Positions 34,951 to 46,800 of a stretch of 64,000 bases of DNA are shown piece after piece. Source of the stretch: Rhododendron vialii (taxonomy: Eukaryota > Streptophyta > Magnoliopsida > Ericales > Ericaceae); NCBI RefSeq assembly GCF_030253575.1, contig NC_080561.1, positions 2,484,001 through 2,548,000 on the forward strand, given 5' to 3'. Position 1 is the stretch's first letter. Each line of letters opens with the position of its first letter. Below the pieces are notes generated by a model. It did not search any database. It was not told where the DNA came from and was given only the letters and a program-made list of their open reading frames with translations. The translations under genes were made by a program, and so were the position numbers.

Positions 34951-35171
34951 GACTTTGGGTTGGCACCGTGCAGTGGTGTGCACAGAACAGTGCTGCGCAC
35001 CTCCAAGCCGTCAGATTGTGCATCTGACGGCTCAGATCTCATCTCGGTAACCAACGATCGAGAGTCATTCATTGCCGAGATGAGATCCGAGACGTCAAAT
35101 ACACGATTCGACAGCTCGGAGATGTGTAGCACGGTGCTGCGCTCATCACTGCACAACACCATCTCCAATTC
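34951..35171. mobile_element. Mutator-type MITE with 10-bp target duplication
   Basis: A 221-bp inverted-repeat element flanked by perfect direct repeats GTTATTAAGG (34941-34950 and 35172-35181). The terminal inverted repeats of about 55 bp are imperfect: the left contains GTGCAGTGGTGTGCACAG and GTGCTGCGCACCTCC, and the right mirrors these. A central palindrome around CATCTCATCTCGGC and GCCGAGATGAGATC adds a stem. A partial relative lies at about 51955-52095. The open frames across it are products of the palindrome. Confidence 0.85.
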
Positions 35172-35492
35172 GTTATTAAGGCCTAGAGCCTCTAATCGGA
35201 ATAGGCCTCACCTGATACTCTATGTACGTAGCCAATGGCCATGCACATACTTATGTCCATCTAGAAGAGTTTAATTTCTCAAATTTTCTTAATTATGTAA
35301 AAATTCTACATTGTGAAAATAGTCTCACAGAACTTGCAAAGTTCAATGTCCTGAAACGGTTCGTGCAAAACTGGAGAAAAAAGAGAACACATTAATTAGT
35401 TTACTGAATTATGTCAAAATACTTTGATCAATACGCAGTGCTTATAGATTATAATTATTAATACCCTTAACAGTACGTCCTTGGGCCGCCCC

Positions 35493-35761
35493 TAGGGTTG
35501 CAAATGAACCAAGCAGTTCGCGAGCTCCGCTCGGCTCGTTAACTCTCGTCTCGTCTCAGCTCGGATCATTTAGTACATGAGCCGAACTCGAGTTTTTGGC
35601 TCATTTACTGGAATTCGGCTCGTTCGACAAAAAGCTCGATTTGTTTAGAGATACTCAGCTCGATTAAATAGACTCATTTAGTAAATAACTAAATTCAGCT
35701 CGTTAAGATTCGAGCCAAATTCCAGCTCGATAAAACTCAGCTCGACTCGTTTGCATTCCTT
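35493..35761. mobile_element. hAT-like MITE of the GAGCTCGG family
   Basis: The left end TAGGGTTGCAAATGAACC pairs with the right end, whose reverse complement reads AAGGAATGCAAACGAGTC. The interior is full of GCTCG and CTCGAG words. No exact 8-bp target duplication is visible, so the copy is old or its ends are eroded. Confidence 0.6.
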
Positions 35762-37290
35762 GTTATAGTATGTATGTATGTGTGTATATATATACACACA
35801 GCATATGCCTGGTTTAAAAAATACTAGCAATAACTGCAGATTCTAGGGCTAACATCAGAGACAGAGAAAACATGCAGTACTATTTGCACCAGGATCAATC
35901 ACTTTCCGTTTTACTCCTACACTACTTTTTGTGTACGAAAAGCTCCTTTCATGCATGTTTAGATTCCCAAGGGTCAAATTTTCAGTCTTGTACAACCTTT
36001 TCGTGGGGTACTGGCTTTTTCACCCACTTGAAGACGTGGTTACTAAATTTAGGTCGCATGCTACTTCAACTTCAAGCAAATTACTAACTTTTTTCCCCCT
36101 TGTTTTCTTGCTTTTGAATCCCCAAATTAAAGCATTCTTTTTGTTTATCTTTATCTGTTTTTACCATACTTTTTTCTGAGAAAAGATGAGCTGGATTGAA
36201 CCAGTGTAGTGACCTCCTGATTACTGTAATTAGAGAACTCACCTGACTTAGAAATGCTTAAATCATAGCTGACCCAACCAGGAGGAAGTGTTGATCCGTC
36301 ACCAAGCCCCCACTGAAATGCAAGTTAAATTGGAGCCTTATCTCCCGACTACCTGGTCTCTAAGTATCGAACACAACACCGACGGAGGAGGAGCAACGTA
36401 CCTTTTTTCTTTTCTCTTTTCTTGCTTTTGAATCCCAAAAGCATTCTTCCTCTTGTCTGTTTTTACCATACTTCAAAATAAAATAAGGCTGCTAATTAAT
36501 GGGCATCCCCTGAAATTATGTAATGTAATGGAAAGTATAAAACAATAATAATTTTATTACTCCTCTATTTGTTAATGTCATTTCTTTTTTTGTTATGATG
36601 TTAGTTTTTTTTCACTTTCTAAATGCAATGGTGTTTTAGTAAATTCATCCTAATAAAAACAAAAAAGGAAGTGACATTAACAAATAGAGGAGTGGCAAAA
36701 TCAGTTGCCTAACAAATAAAATGAAATAAATAAGCAAGTGGATAAAAAATCTTAAGGAAAAGGAGAAGATAGTTCTGATGCCAGAGAGGGTATGGGGAAG
36801 GGTGTTGGGTGGCTGTATCTTTGCCTTGCCTGCACAAGCATTCATTGCCTTTTGGCAAAGACTATAAGGTGGTGAGAAAATGATCCCATGCTTCTCATCA
36901 ACGATTCTGAGTACTGTGTAGACATCCATACAGATATACAGAATTTTGGTAACAATTGTACAGTCCAAATGCCATTGATTGTGGAGAAACGTTTACACAT
37001 GCAGTGCCTCTCAAGAGGATCATGGAGCGATGTTGATGTATTCATCTTGGTAATTTATTTTCACCGGAGCCGGCTCTGGGCTGAGCTCAAGAGACCCCGC
37101 CGCCTTACTGCCCTAGAAAAATGTGTATAGAGTAGGACCTAACTACATGTAGTAGCCAACATATGCCCGAAAGAAATTCTAGCTCCTCTTGGAAGGTGGC
37201 CTTATCATAAATCTACGTGATTTGAGGGAAAAACTAAACAAGTGAAAGGGCAATATCGGAAAGGGAAAAACTAAACAAGTGAAAGGGCAA
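35762..37290. other. Intergenic, no complete gene seen
   Basis: Contains a GT/TA microsatellite hairpin at 35776-35802. A minus-strand stretch at 36312-36243 looks like an isolated exon (acceptor TTTCAG, donor GTGAGT, coding for WGLGDGSTLPPGWVSYDLS), but no flanking exons were found and I do not recognise the protein. A tandem pair of about 36 bp (GAAAAACTAAACAAGTG) lies at 37226-37290. Confidence 0.4.
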
Positions 37291-37300
37291 TATCATAAAT

Positions 37301-37689
37301 AGGGACGGAATCAGGATTTTGTGAAAGCGGAGGTTGAACTATGAACAACAAGATTTTAAAATTTCAAGGTTCGAGAATCTATTAGTTTGTTTAGTTTGGG
37401 TTTCGAGGGAGGTTTTTGGGATAATGGGGGGAGAGAGAAAAAAAATGAGGGTAATAATTGAATCAAAACTTTTTAGAGACTGTGCGCAGAGAGAATGATT
37501 GGGTTTTGAAATCCAAACGAACAAAGTTTAAATTATTTGCATATTTCTGAATAACCCTCAATACAAAACACAATATCCAAGTGCTCTTAACAAATAAAAA
37601 ACAACCAATATTAATATTAAAATTTAAAAAAAAAACAGAAACCACGCAGGGCCGTGGCCCCGATAAGACCACTCTTAGATCCGTCTCTC
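37301..37689. mobile_element. Small insertion with 9-bp flanking repeats
   Basis: A 389-bp segment flanked by ATCATAAAT at 37292-37300 and 37690-37698. The ends are weakly inverted: GGGACGGAATC on the left and GAGACGGATC as the reverse complement on the right. The target duplication length suggests a Mutator-like MITE. The flanking motif also occurs near 37204, so local duplication is an alternative explanation. Confidence 0.5.
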
Positions 37690-37963
37690 ATCATAAATCT
37701 ACGTGATTTGAGGGAAAAATAAAGAGTGTGAATATAAAGATAGAGCGTGTGAAAATCTCCACCCTTCATCAAAAGTATTGCTATTTATAACGAATTTCAG
37801 CTTTAAAAACCGACGAAAAATATCATTTTTTATTAGCGAAAGAAAATTTGTTATGGAAGCTCAATAAGGGCATATCGATAAGGGTACATTGATTAGGGTA
37901 TACGATCGTGGCCGCTAGTTTTTTTATAGCGAATATTTTTTAATTTAATGAAGCTCAATAAGG

Positions 37964-38195
37964 CCACGAGATCTCCTGTCTGACCCCCTTTCAGACAAGG
38001 GCCTGTCCGACCCCCTCTCTGCCATTGATCTCGCAAATTAATGGTTGATATATGCCGAGCACTTTTTCCTCCAAAACGACATCGTTTTGAGAAAGAAGTG
38101 CTCAGCCTATCTAGTTGTTGATTTGCGAGATCAACAGTCGAGAAGGGTAGAACAGACACCTGTCCGGAAGGGGGTCGGACAAGGGATCCGAACCC
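37964..38195. mobile_element. Foldback MITE with 10-bp target duplication
   Basis: A 232-bp near-palindrome flanked by CTCAATAAGG at 37954-37963 and 38196-38205. The arms contain CTGTCCGACCCCCT, TTGATCTCGCAAAT and AAAACGACATCGTTTTGAG at the centre, giving a hairpin over most of its length. It sits within the second member of a local repeat whose first member is at 37860-37915. The open frame of 88 codons across it is not a gene. Confidence 0.82.
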
Positions 38196-38573
38196 CTCAA
38201 TAAGGATACGTACATCGATAAGGGTGAACGATGGTGGCCGCTTGATGATCGATGTGTGGGGTACATCACAATGCTATATGTGGCTACCATTGTAGCATTT
38301 CTCCATCACTCTTATTCCCTTTCAAGTGGAGATTTATAGGTGTGAAGTATTTTTTTGCAGATAGGGTTTTTAATTTGGCTCAAAGGGCGTCTTGTGGTAG
38401 CATTCCACTCTTATCATTCCTAGTTTGTCTCTTTGTTTGAAGTCACGTGAATGTCTTTTAGGGTTTTTTCTAGCTAGCTCACTCACCCCTTTAAAAGAGT
38501 TTTAGCATTCTTGCCATTAGGCCCTTTGAGTCCCTCCTCCTTTCTCTTTTCACTTCTTATCCCTTGATCACAA

Positions 38574-38576
<3 letters not shown>

Positions 38577-38622
<46 letters not shown>
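38577..38622 (+). repeat. (CT)n microsatellite in the GATA 5' leader
   Basis: CT run of 23 units ending one base before CCATGG of the GATA start codon. Pyrimidine runs in 5' leaders are common in plants. This one directly abuts the initiator and could affect initiation context or expression through length variation. Confidence 0.95.
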
Positions 38623-38623
<1 letters not shown>

Positions 38624-38627
<4 letters not shown>

Positions 38628-39972
38628 TTCCAGCTTACCTGAATTCATCTACTTCTTCTCATGAAGTACAACCCTACACTGCAAAACCTGAATCTTCTTC
38701 TTGTTTCTCAAGTCATGCTTTTAGCTGCACAATTCAAGATCAAGGAGGATTCTATCTTCGTAAGGATTTACACCACCTAGAATATCAACAAGAGGTGCTA
38801 ATCATGACTTGCATGAAGTGATCCAACTCATCTCTTCTTTTTAGTTGATCATATTTTTCCTTACTTTGTCTTTTTAATTTATTTATATCTATTTCCATTA
38901 ATGTGATGCTCATTATTTGATCACTTTCTTGATCCCAGGCTAATAATTCGGCTACCGATGAAGGATCGCAGGATAATTCAGCACCCAATAGCGAAAATAA
39001 CTGCGGCTTAAAGTTCTCCTTGTGGAAGAAAGAAGATGGAAATGAAAATCGATCTGGTTCGGCTAAGTGGACGTGTTCGAAGATGAAGGTGATGGGAAGG
39101 ATGATGATCGCGAACTCCGATCACATGATCAGCTCGGAAGCACAAACTAATATTGCTCTAATGAAGTTTGAAGATCAAAAGCAAAAGTCATCTGATCATC
39201 CTATGCAAAATATTGATAATGGCAGCAACAGTTCTTCTAGCAACAGCAACAGCCCAATTAGGGTTTGCTCTGATTGTAACACCACTAAGACCCCTCTTTG
39301 GAGAAGTGGACCAAGAGGTCCTAAGGTAAATACATAGATAATATATGGTTTTTGTTGCCTTGCTCCTTGTTCCTGTTAGTCTTTTTATCTTCAAAGATTA
39401 ATAAAAATAATAATTCGCCGTTCAAAAAAAAAAGGATAATATATGGTCATTGTTTTCAATATCCCCCTCATCTCTTACTTTTAGTAATATTTCATAAAAA
39501 AACACTATTGATCAGAATTATTTGAGGGTGGTATTTCAACATGAAGAATTTGATTTTGTATAATTCTCTATTTAACAATTTGGCATGAAATATGGTGGTG
39601 CAGTCACTTTGCAACGCGTGCGGAATTCGGCAAAGGAAGGCAAGAAAGGCTATGGCGGCGGCAGCAGCAGCAGCAACGACAACAACAGAAAAATCAAAGG
39701 ACGCAGTTCTTGGAGCCGAGCGTTCTTCGGATCCACTGAAGATCAAGTTGCAACACAAAGCTAAGAGATCAAACAATGGTCATGTTTCACAATACAAGAA
39801 AAGATCCAAGCTTGCCGCCACGCCGAAATCTCATGGGAGAAAGAAGCTTTGCTTCGAGGACTTCTTGATCAGTTTGAGTAAGAATTTGGCAATTCAACAA
39901 GTTTTCCCACAAGATGAGAAGGAGGCTGCAATTCTGCTAATGGCTCTATCTTGTGGCCTCGTTCATGGTTGA
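38624..39972 (+). CDS. B-class GATA transcription factor with LLM motif (GNC/CGA1 type)
   Basis: Nuclear zinc-finger regulator. Members of this subgroup control greening, chloroplast development and cytokinin and light responses. Three exons, 38624-38794, 38939-39325 and 39604-39972, all in phase 0, give 308 aa. The single finger is CxxC-x18-CxxC (CSDCNTTKTPLWRSG, then SLCNACGIRQRKAR) at about 168-196; the second intron splits it after GPRGPK. Lys-rich SAKWTCSKMKVMGRMM upstream of the finger resembles the GATA21/22 group. A run of seven Ala follows the finger. The protein ends with EKEAAILLMALSCGLVHG, the LLM motif that defines B-GATAs such as GNC and CGA1. The start is the ATG right after the CT repeat. 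The N-terminus lacks the DLNE-like motif known from Arabidopsis members, so an upstream exon is possible. Exon 1 and its donor (GAG/GTGCTA) are the least certain part. Confidence 0.93.
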
Positions 39973-40100
39973 GCACTTTTCTTCTGTTTATCTTTCTTGG
40001 GTTTTTTCTTTAGCAGTACTAGAGCATGTGTGTGTGAAAGTTGAGGCTTGAGAGTAGGAGAGAGAGAGAGAGAGTGATTGGAATCACGTGAGCAACCAAT

Positions 40101-40243
40101 CACCGCTCAACATTTCACCGTCCGTCTAGGCAATAAATGGTCCGGATTCTAAAAAAACTCTTTCAGTTAAACTCTACCTTGAAAGAGTTTTTAAAAATCC
40201 GGCCCGTCCAAAACATTTTTAGACGGCAAGATTGAGAGCGGTG
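40101..40243. mobile_element. Hairpin MITE downstream of GATA
   Basis: Near-perfect foldback. CACCGCTC at the left pairs with GAGCGGTG at the right, and the core TCCGGATTCTAAAAAAACTC pairs with GAGTTTTTAAAAATCCGG. About 140 bp, no target duplication found. It lies about 0.13 kb after the GATA stop codon, so it may be in or near the 3' UTR. Confidence 0.75.
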
Positions 40244-41060
40244 GGAAGAATAGTAAAAGGTGAGCGGTGGACGTAGACTTTCTGAATTTCATGATAGAGA
40301 GGAATAAATTTGTGTGGCCTAGGAGTGAGTTTAATTAGTTATGTGGAATGATAGTTGAGCAGGGTTTTTTTTTTTTTATTGATCAGCGAATAATTTGGGT
40401 GATTTAAGCATGTGTGATTTCGACCAACATGGTTGTAGCTAATTTAAATGTAGAGAGAGAATCAAATAAGCCGACAGTCCCGATGGGTTATTTGTGCGCA
40501 CCTTTTAAATTCATTACAATGATTCATTCATCTTTTAAGCTCGTCAAGAAGATCAACCGTGTAGAAAATCATATCGACTGCAGTTCAGTTCGATAAAAAC
40601 TATGACTTGCCACACTTGGTTAAAATTAATCATTCCTCAATATAAATCTTTTGAGGTCACATATTGTTGATATTCAATCACTATAAATTTTAACAAGATA
40701 ATGTTCTTGATGAACTCAAATAAATGCGTAACTCGAGAAATCAAAATCGGTTCACAAAAGACTCAAGAACGATCCCAACGGCATGGTTAGTTCCTCAGTC
40801 ACATAATCTTTTAAAATGTTCGGCGCTTCCGCTCTTAATTCTCGCTCTCATGAATTTAAGTAGATTAATACTATGTTTTTAAAAAATACTTTCACGCAAG
40901 CACTGCACTAGTTACGTAAAGGAAAGGAGCCGAATCCGTTCGAACATTGGGGAGCAAGCCGGCCAATGGCAATGGTGGAAGTGGAAAGCTGCCGAGAGGA
41001 TCCACATTGGGAAACAAAAAAAAAAAAAAAAACCATTTTTTCCACATAGGGTTCTGGGAA
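40244..41060. other. Intergenic, no gene seen
   Basis: AT-rich with an A17 homopolymer at about 41015. The plus-strand frame at 40947-41453 (168 codons) runs through a MITE and has no family features. Confidence 0.4.
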
Positions 41061-41068
41061 GTGGCTAA

Positions 41069-41270
41069 GAGGAAAAATTTTGGGTGCCGAGCGAGTACCA
41101 TGTGGCGGTACCCAGTTGCGATCACAACTGTCAAACACATTTTGGGCAGCCCAAATTTCTCCACCCTCTCCCCCCTCATCCGATCACTCCTCTTTCTAAA
41201 ATCCGGACCGTTTAGAATCACCGATAGAATACCACGTGTGTGGTATCCGGCACCCAAAAGTTCTTCGGCA
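41069..41270. mobile_element. MITE related to the one upstream of BGAL
   Basis: The left end TTTTGGGTGCCGAGCGAGTACC is mirrored at the right by CGGCACCCAAAAG. The interior contains CCGGACCGTTTAGAATC. Terminal sequence and layout match the element at 8893-9114, so the two belong to one family. No clear target duplication. Confidence 0.65.
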
Positions 41271-42312
41271 AAGAGGATCAGAAAAGTAGTTTTGCCGCAA
41301 AACATTATCCTGTTACTGGAAGTAGGCTGGCCATGTAGCTCAACTGGACCTGAAACCTTGTCCAGTGAAGGGAAGAGGCAGGCTCACATGTATTCAGTTT
41401 CTTGTGTTGTCCTCTTTCCAGTACTGTTCCAGGCCCACAGTACCGGTGATTGATTGTTACCCACCACAAAATGCAGACAGATGAAAGTGAAACTGAAATC
41501 ATTTAGATTTAAGTGTGTCTAAAACCATTCGATACACATGGATCTCGCTTCTGTGTTTGGAATCGCGTGAATCGGACGATTCTCTTCTACATCTGAGACC
41601 ACGTGAATCGGACGATTCTGAACATGTTTGTGCACTTTTGTTTGTCTATAGCAATGTTGTTGCTGCCATTCGTGTCGTTTAAGAAAAAGAGCCGAAAGAG
41701 GGTGATCGTCGATCATGTAAAAATTTGATAATCAAACAACCATAGTTGATAAACAAATTACTTTTATGTAAAGAAAAAGATTGACAGACTTGGCCATCCT
41801 TAACGGAGGGAGTAGTAGTTATTTTAGTTTAGTTGTCTACATAACTCCACCCTAAATTCTCTTTGCATTAACCGTTGGCTTGTTTTCCTTTCATAATCAA
41901 ACATTCGGGCCAGCTGGCTCGCATCATGACTAATTCCAGAATCATGAAATGAATATTCGGACAAATTCTCTAGTGGACCAAAGTATGGAATGTTTGGCCT
42001 TTGTGGGATTCAAACATTTGCATGTTTTACTCTGTGAATTGGTTACAAGTTTGACGCCTCAAAAATTTCCTAATGCAATCCCAGAGTAAATTCAAGTTTG
42101 GGTGCGTATTAAGACTCATCCGAGAAGTGGCCTGGATAGTCTAGAAATTATTGGACATCTTTTTATCACTTTATTTTAAGGTATTTTAATGAGATGCTTC
42201 GTTTAGAAGTGAAGCTATTATACCCTCTCCTTCAAACCCACTTGAAGTTGATCTGTTTCTTACCCAGCCGCAGCCTAATTTAGGTGGTTCTCACCATCGG
42301 GAAACACTGCAT
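41271..42312. other. Intergenic, no gene seen
   Basis: No recognised family. A short direct repeat ACGTGAATCGGACGATTC occurs twice near 41.57 and 41.60 kb. Confidence 0.4.
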
Positions 42313-42614
42313 TAGGGTTACAAACGAATCAAGCTGCTCGAGCTCAAATCGTTAAAGGCTGGGTTGGGCTTGTTTAGTAATTGAGCTCGAGCTCAAGTTT
42401 TATGCTCTTGTAGGAAACGAGCCGAGCTCAACACCCTAAAGCTCATCTCATTTGGATATACTCGGCTTATTTATAGAGGTTCGTTCAGTAAATGAATCGG
42501 GCTCGGCTTGTTAAGAGCTCGGATATCAAGCTCAAGGTTTAGTCTCGTTTAGTAAACGAGCTGAGCTCGAATAATACAAAGCTCGGCTTGGCATATGTCG
42601 TTCATTTCCCCTTG
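42313..42614. mobile_element. hAT-like MITE of the GAGCTCGG family, second copy
   Basis: Begins TAGGGTTACAAACGAATCAAGC. It has the same GAGCTCGAGCTC/GCTCGGCTTG interior as the element at 35493, and the right end, reverse-complemented, is close to AAGGGGAAATGAACG. Right boundary approximate. Confidence 0.55.
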
Positions 42615-43834
42615 AGGTAGTTTCGGGTTGCTCTGGTAGTTTACCTGACATACGTGGAACGTGACTACATGAGACTCGGAACACTTCATCAACAGGAGAA
42701 AAGAAAAGAAACCCCAAACTATTGGGTATTGTCCACCCACATAGAACTGGCCCGAAAGAAGCCCAAAAGAAAAGCACACTACATATATACCCCACTCTCC
42801 TCGAAGCCCGCTCGATTGAGCTGGTTTGTGGGATTGAGTCGGGTATTCACTTGGCCCACCCCAACCTCAGCCCTCGTTCTCCGCGCGAGACACTTCTGAA
42901 CCCTATCAAACACTATTCGATGGGGTCAGATGGCTTTGAAAGAACTCCATTGGTATTCACAGATTCCAGGAATGCTTTGCAGTTTCTACTTCTGCATATG
43001 GTTTTAACATTATGCATTGCCTTCCAATGTTGACGCGCTCTTCCTGCAAATGATGCCAGATCGTTGAGAAACTGTAGGAACCACCTTGCTACTCAGTGTC
43101 AGGTCATACTCTACGAATTGCACGTTTTCAAACGGGTCTCAAGCAGCAGTGGAAGTAATGGCGGGGGACAGAATGGCATAGAAGTGGTGTGCGTAGTTGG
43201 ACATTGCTAAATGGTTCCAACTTTGGAATGGCAATTGCTACTGCTATGGGAAAATCTAACCAAGTTGAATAAAAAGATTCTACCCAGACGATTTCGATTT
43301 GCGTATTCGGTTTGGTTGAGATTCAAGTCCATGCTATGAAGAATCGTACCGCGTATCTAACTGTTTTAGGCAATGCACCAACACTGAAAGAAAAGGAAAC
43401 AATTCATGCCTATTCATTTTTCTGTTTAAATCCACCAAAAAAGGTACATAGCACAGCTTCCATGTCAACCTTCCTCTGGTAGGTAGAAAGTATTTCAAGT
43501 TCCATTTTTGCAAACCACTGTAATAATGAAGTATCAGGAAGCCATTCATTGACCTGAATACTAAACTTTTTCCCCACTAGTCCTCAAAACTTTTCATGAC
43601 TTAGCTGGCAGTCTCAAGCCATTCAATCAACCATTTGTCCTCTGAATATATGTAAAGAAAACTGATTAATTTGACTGCACCATACAATACTTACCCTAGA
43701 GGAAAGTAATCTCGTTCCATTTGACACTCTTCTACCATAATCAGATCAAAAGCCAAGGCAACCATAGGAAGATGGCCTCGCTCTCATGGTGTCATGAATA
43801 AAGCGTGCACAAATATATTACCTTCGAACCATCT
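42615..43834. other. Intergenic and THP1/EER5 3' flank
   Basis: No gene recognised. The part nearest 43834 is the 3' untranslated side of the minus-strand THP1/EER5 gene. Confidence 0.4.
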
Positions 43835-46800
43835 CTATGAATTCACCGGTTTGCCATTTAATTTGGGAAACGGGTCTTGCTTGCTCAAAACCACCACTTT
43901 GCTCTTGTGCGCAAAGTACCCTTTCATAAGGTTCTTGTATATTAATATGGACATGATACACTCAACCTGAAAAAAAAAGTGCAACAAAAGACTTAAAACT
44001 TGGCCACCTCAACCAGCCAGCTGAAAGACAAAAAGAAGTTTGTATTCCACCAACTTCCAAACCAAGTAAAATATACAACGGCAGATGAAGGGATAACATA
44101 CCTCATCGACATCCATGTCCATCTCAAGCCACTTCAATGCCTTGACAATTACTTCTAACTTGATCTGGTGTGCTTTACTAGGGTCCTTTTGCTTCTGGAT
44201 GATGTAGCTGCATAACCACCAATCAACAATCATGAACAACTATTCGGTACAACTCCCAAACCACAGTGTATTATCTCTGTTTGCTTGCTGTTTTCAAAAT
44301 CAATTTTGCCTAACATATTCCAGAAACTTATATTACGGCGGTTTTCAAAATTGCTTCACCTTTCGGGAAAGAACCTGTTTTTTAGAAACCAGTATGTTTT
44401 CAAATTCTCAAACTCTATTTCCGCTAAAGGTATGATATGCAAACAATGGGTTTCTTGTTTGCAAGAACAGTTTAGAAAGAAAGTATTCTTCCAAATTGAT
44501 CCTGAAAACAACCAACAAGCAGGAGTGCTCAGTAGAGGGGCTCACATCTTCTTTATCAATCTCTGATAAACTTGGAGCTCTAACTTTTCTAGGACAAGAT
44601 AGACACCCGATCTTAAGAACCTGACAACAAAAGAAGTCCGTCACACTTCAGTAAATTTAATGGACTGATGCACTCTGATTTTAAAAAGCAGAGAGATAGA
44701 CATACTGGTCTTCATGCTCTTGAAGAGCTTGTCTTAGTAGCCGGAGGTCACCCCTTCTCATTGCTTGCACGACATTACTGTACTGTAAAATAACCAAGAA
44801 AAAGTTTACAAATTTAAAGCATCAGATGTCCAAAGTATTGCAATTGAATAGCACTGTGCAACGTTCAGTATCAAACACAAGTAACAATCCAATCTTTTTC
44901 AGGGGAGAGTCATCGGCAAGTACCGGCATCAAATAACAGGAAGGAAGCTGTGTTTTCTAATTCCGGTCATGAAGAAAGCTTGGCCAACTCATTATTTCAT
45001 CAAACCTTATTACTCGTCTTCTTGCAGGGTGAAGGCGTTCCAGTTTTGGCTAGTTCTTTGCCTTTGGCCTGTAACTTCTTTCATCAAAATATTTGGAGGT
45101 CCAATTTTATAATACTTCTAAAGTGCTAACTTGATTTTCTTTCTTTCTTTGTACAAACAGCAATTCAATCGTAACGTTAAGGCGTTCTACGTATTTCTCT
45201 TGCCTTTGGCCTGTAACATCTTTCAACAAAAAAATTGGAGGTCTATTTTTATATTACTTCTAGAGTGCTAACTTGATTTTCTTTCTTTCATTGTACAAAA
45301 GCCAACTCAATCTTTCTATAGTATACATGAAAACAAGGGTAACACTACATAGTCTTTAGAGCTAGTAAAATGCAAAAAAAAAAACCAAGTTGGAAATGGA
45401 AGGAAAAATCTGCAAGGAAGGATGCAGATTGTACCTCAACCAGGTTATACTTCTCCAGGAGAGAAATCATAGGTAGGATGCCTATTGAAAGTTTCACAGG
45501 TATCAGATACTTCAGAATCATCCTGTTGCAACAGAATCAAAGAGAAAATGAATAATGTAATGACAACAAAGGGAGAGAGAAATAGCCAGAACCTCAAATA
45601 GACTTTTAGATCTTTCAAGAAAGAGTTTCTAGATAAGGAATATGAACCAATATTTATATAAATGATAAAATCAAAATCCTGTACCATTTCCTTTTCTAGT
45701 ATGTCCACAAGGAATCTGAAAAAGAGCATTAATATCCTTCCTAAATTCTAGACTGGACAATAAGACATTACGCTCGGAAACTCTCTTTCTTAATCCCTTT
45801 GCCACCATTTCACTTCTGGTTATGGAAGTAAAACATCCAAAATATTTTGAGACCTTTGTTCTCATAAATCACTAAACTATATGAAATCAGTGGCTTCATA
45901 ATTCAAAGCACATGGAAAATAGAAACATTCTACCCAATCATGTGGTTTGTTAAAGGTGATTACACGTCAATCTAACAATGTGAAACAGCTTGCTGAAGAT
46001 TTATAAAATGAATCACAAGCCAATCCATACTATTAGAACAATCATGTCATTGGCATACACCAAGTGTGTTCACTGTTCAGCGACAGAAAGTGCAAGGCCT
46101 TCTTTTGGTGAACAAATACTTTTTACGCATATCATGCGGACAGATAATGCAGCCCTTACTTGCAACTAAAATTTCAACATATTTCCCTCCAATTTCAACA
46201 CAGATGAAAATACAATGTCTCAACTCTCAACTAGCAGGCACACCTGAACCAAACCTTATATTTGCTTCGCGATGAGGATTGCAATACGTCAAGGCATATG
46301 ATAACTTATGATCAGCCTGCAAGAACAGATGCGGGGGACTATGTCATATAGAAGTACAGGAAATCAGAAAACTTGAATAGAGGTCATCAACACAAATATA
46401 CTTTTACCACTACTCATTATTGTAATCTAGAACACCAACATACATAAATGTAAGCGAAGCTAGAGAATAAGGTTCAAATATTGAGCTGGAAAGGAATTGT
46501 TCTTTGCTGTATTTAACTTTTGAAAGACTTGATACCAAACAAGTCATAATTCTTAAACCAATTAATGCTGCAAAGAACCAGCATATTGTTTCCGTATTCA
46601 GAACTTTAAGATGTTAAATTAAGTTTCGACGTGAGCAATAACACCATCCGCAAATCAAACACATGCAGAAATACCACCTTGGCAAAGAGCCTCGGTTAAC
46701 CCACAAACATATGCTGAGAATAGATAGTGCTGACCCAAAAAGAAAGTGATGAGTTATATTAACTTTACACAGATTTCAGAATACTTACCGCAGGAAAATT

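Noticed and set aside
34888-35274. 128-codon open frame with overlapping 99-codon antisense frame
   Set aside because: Both are translations of a palindromic MITE, which explains the mirrored composition.
36243-36312. Possible single exon coding WGLGDGSTLPPGWVSYDLS
   Set aside because: Good acceptor and donor, but no adjoining exons on either side and no family recognised. It may be a gene relic; too little to annotate as a gene.
41321-41350. tRNA-like TAGCTCAACTGG sequence
   Set aside because: Resembles a D-arm, but there is no B box or acceptor-stem pairing nearby.
40947-41453. 168-codon plus-strand open frame
   Set aside because: It runs through an A homopolymer and a MITE, overlaps an equally long antisense frame, and shows no domain or splice structure.
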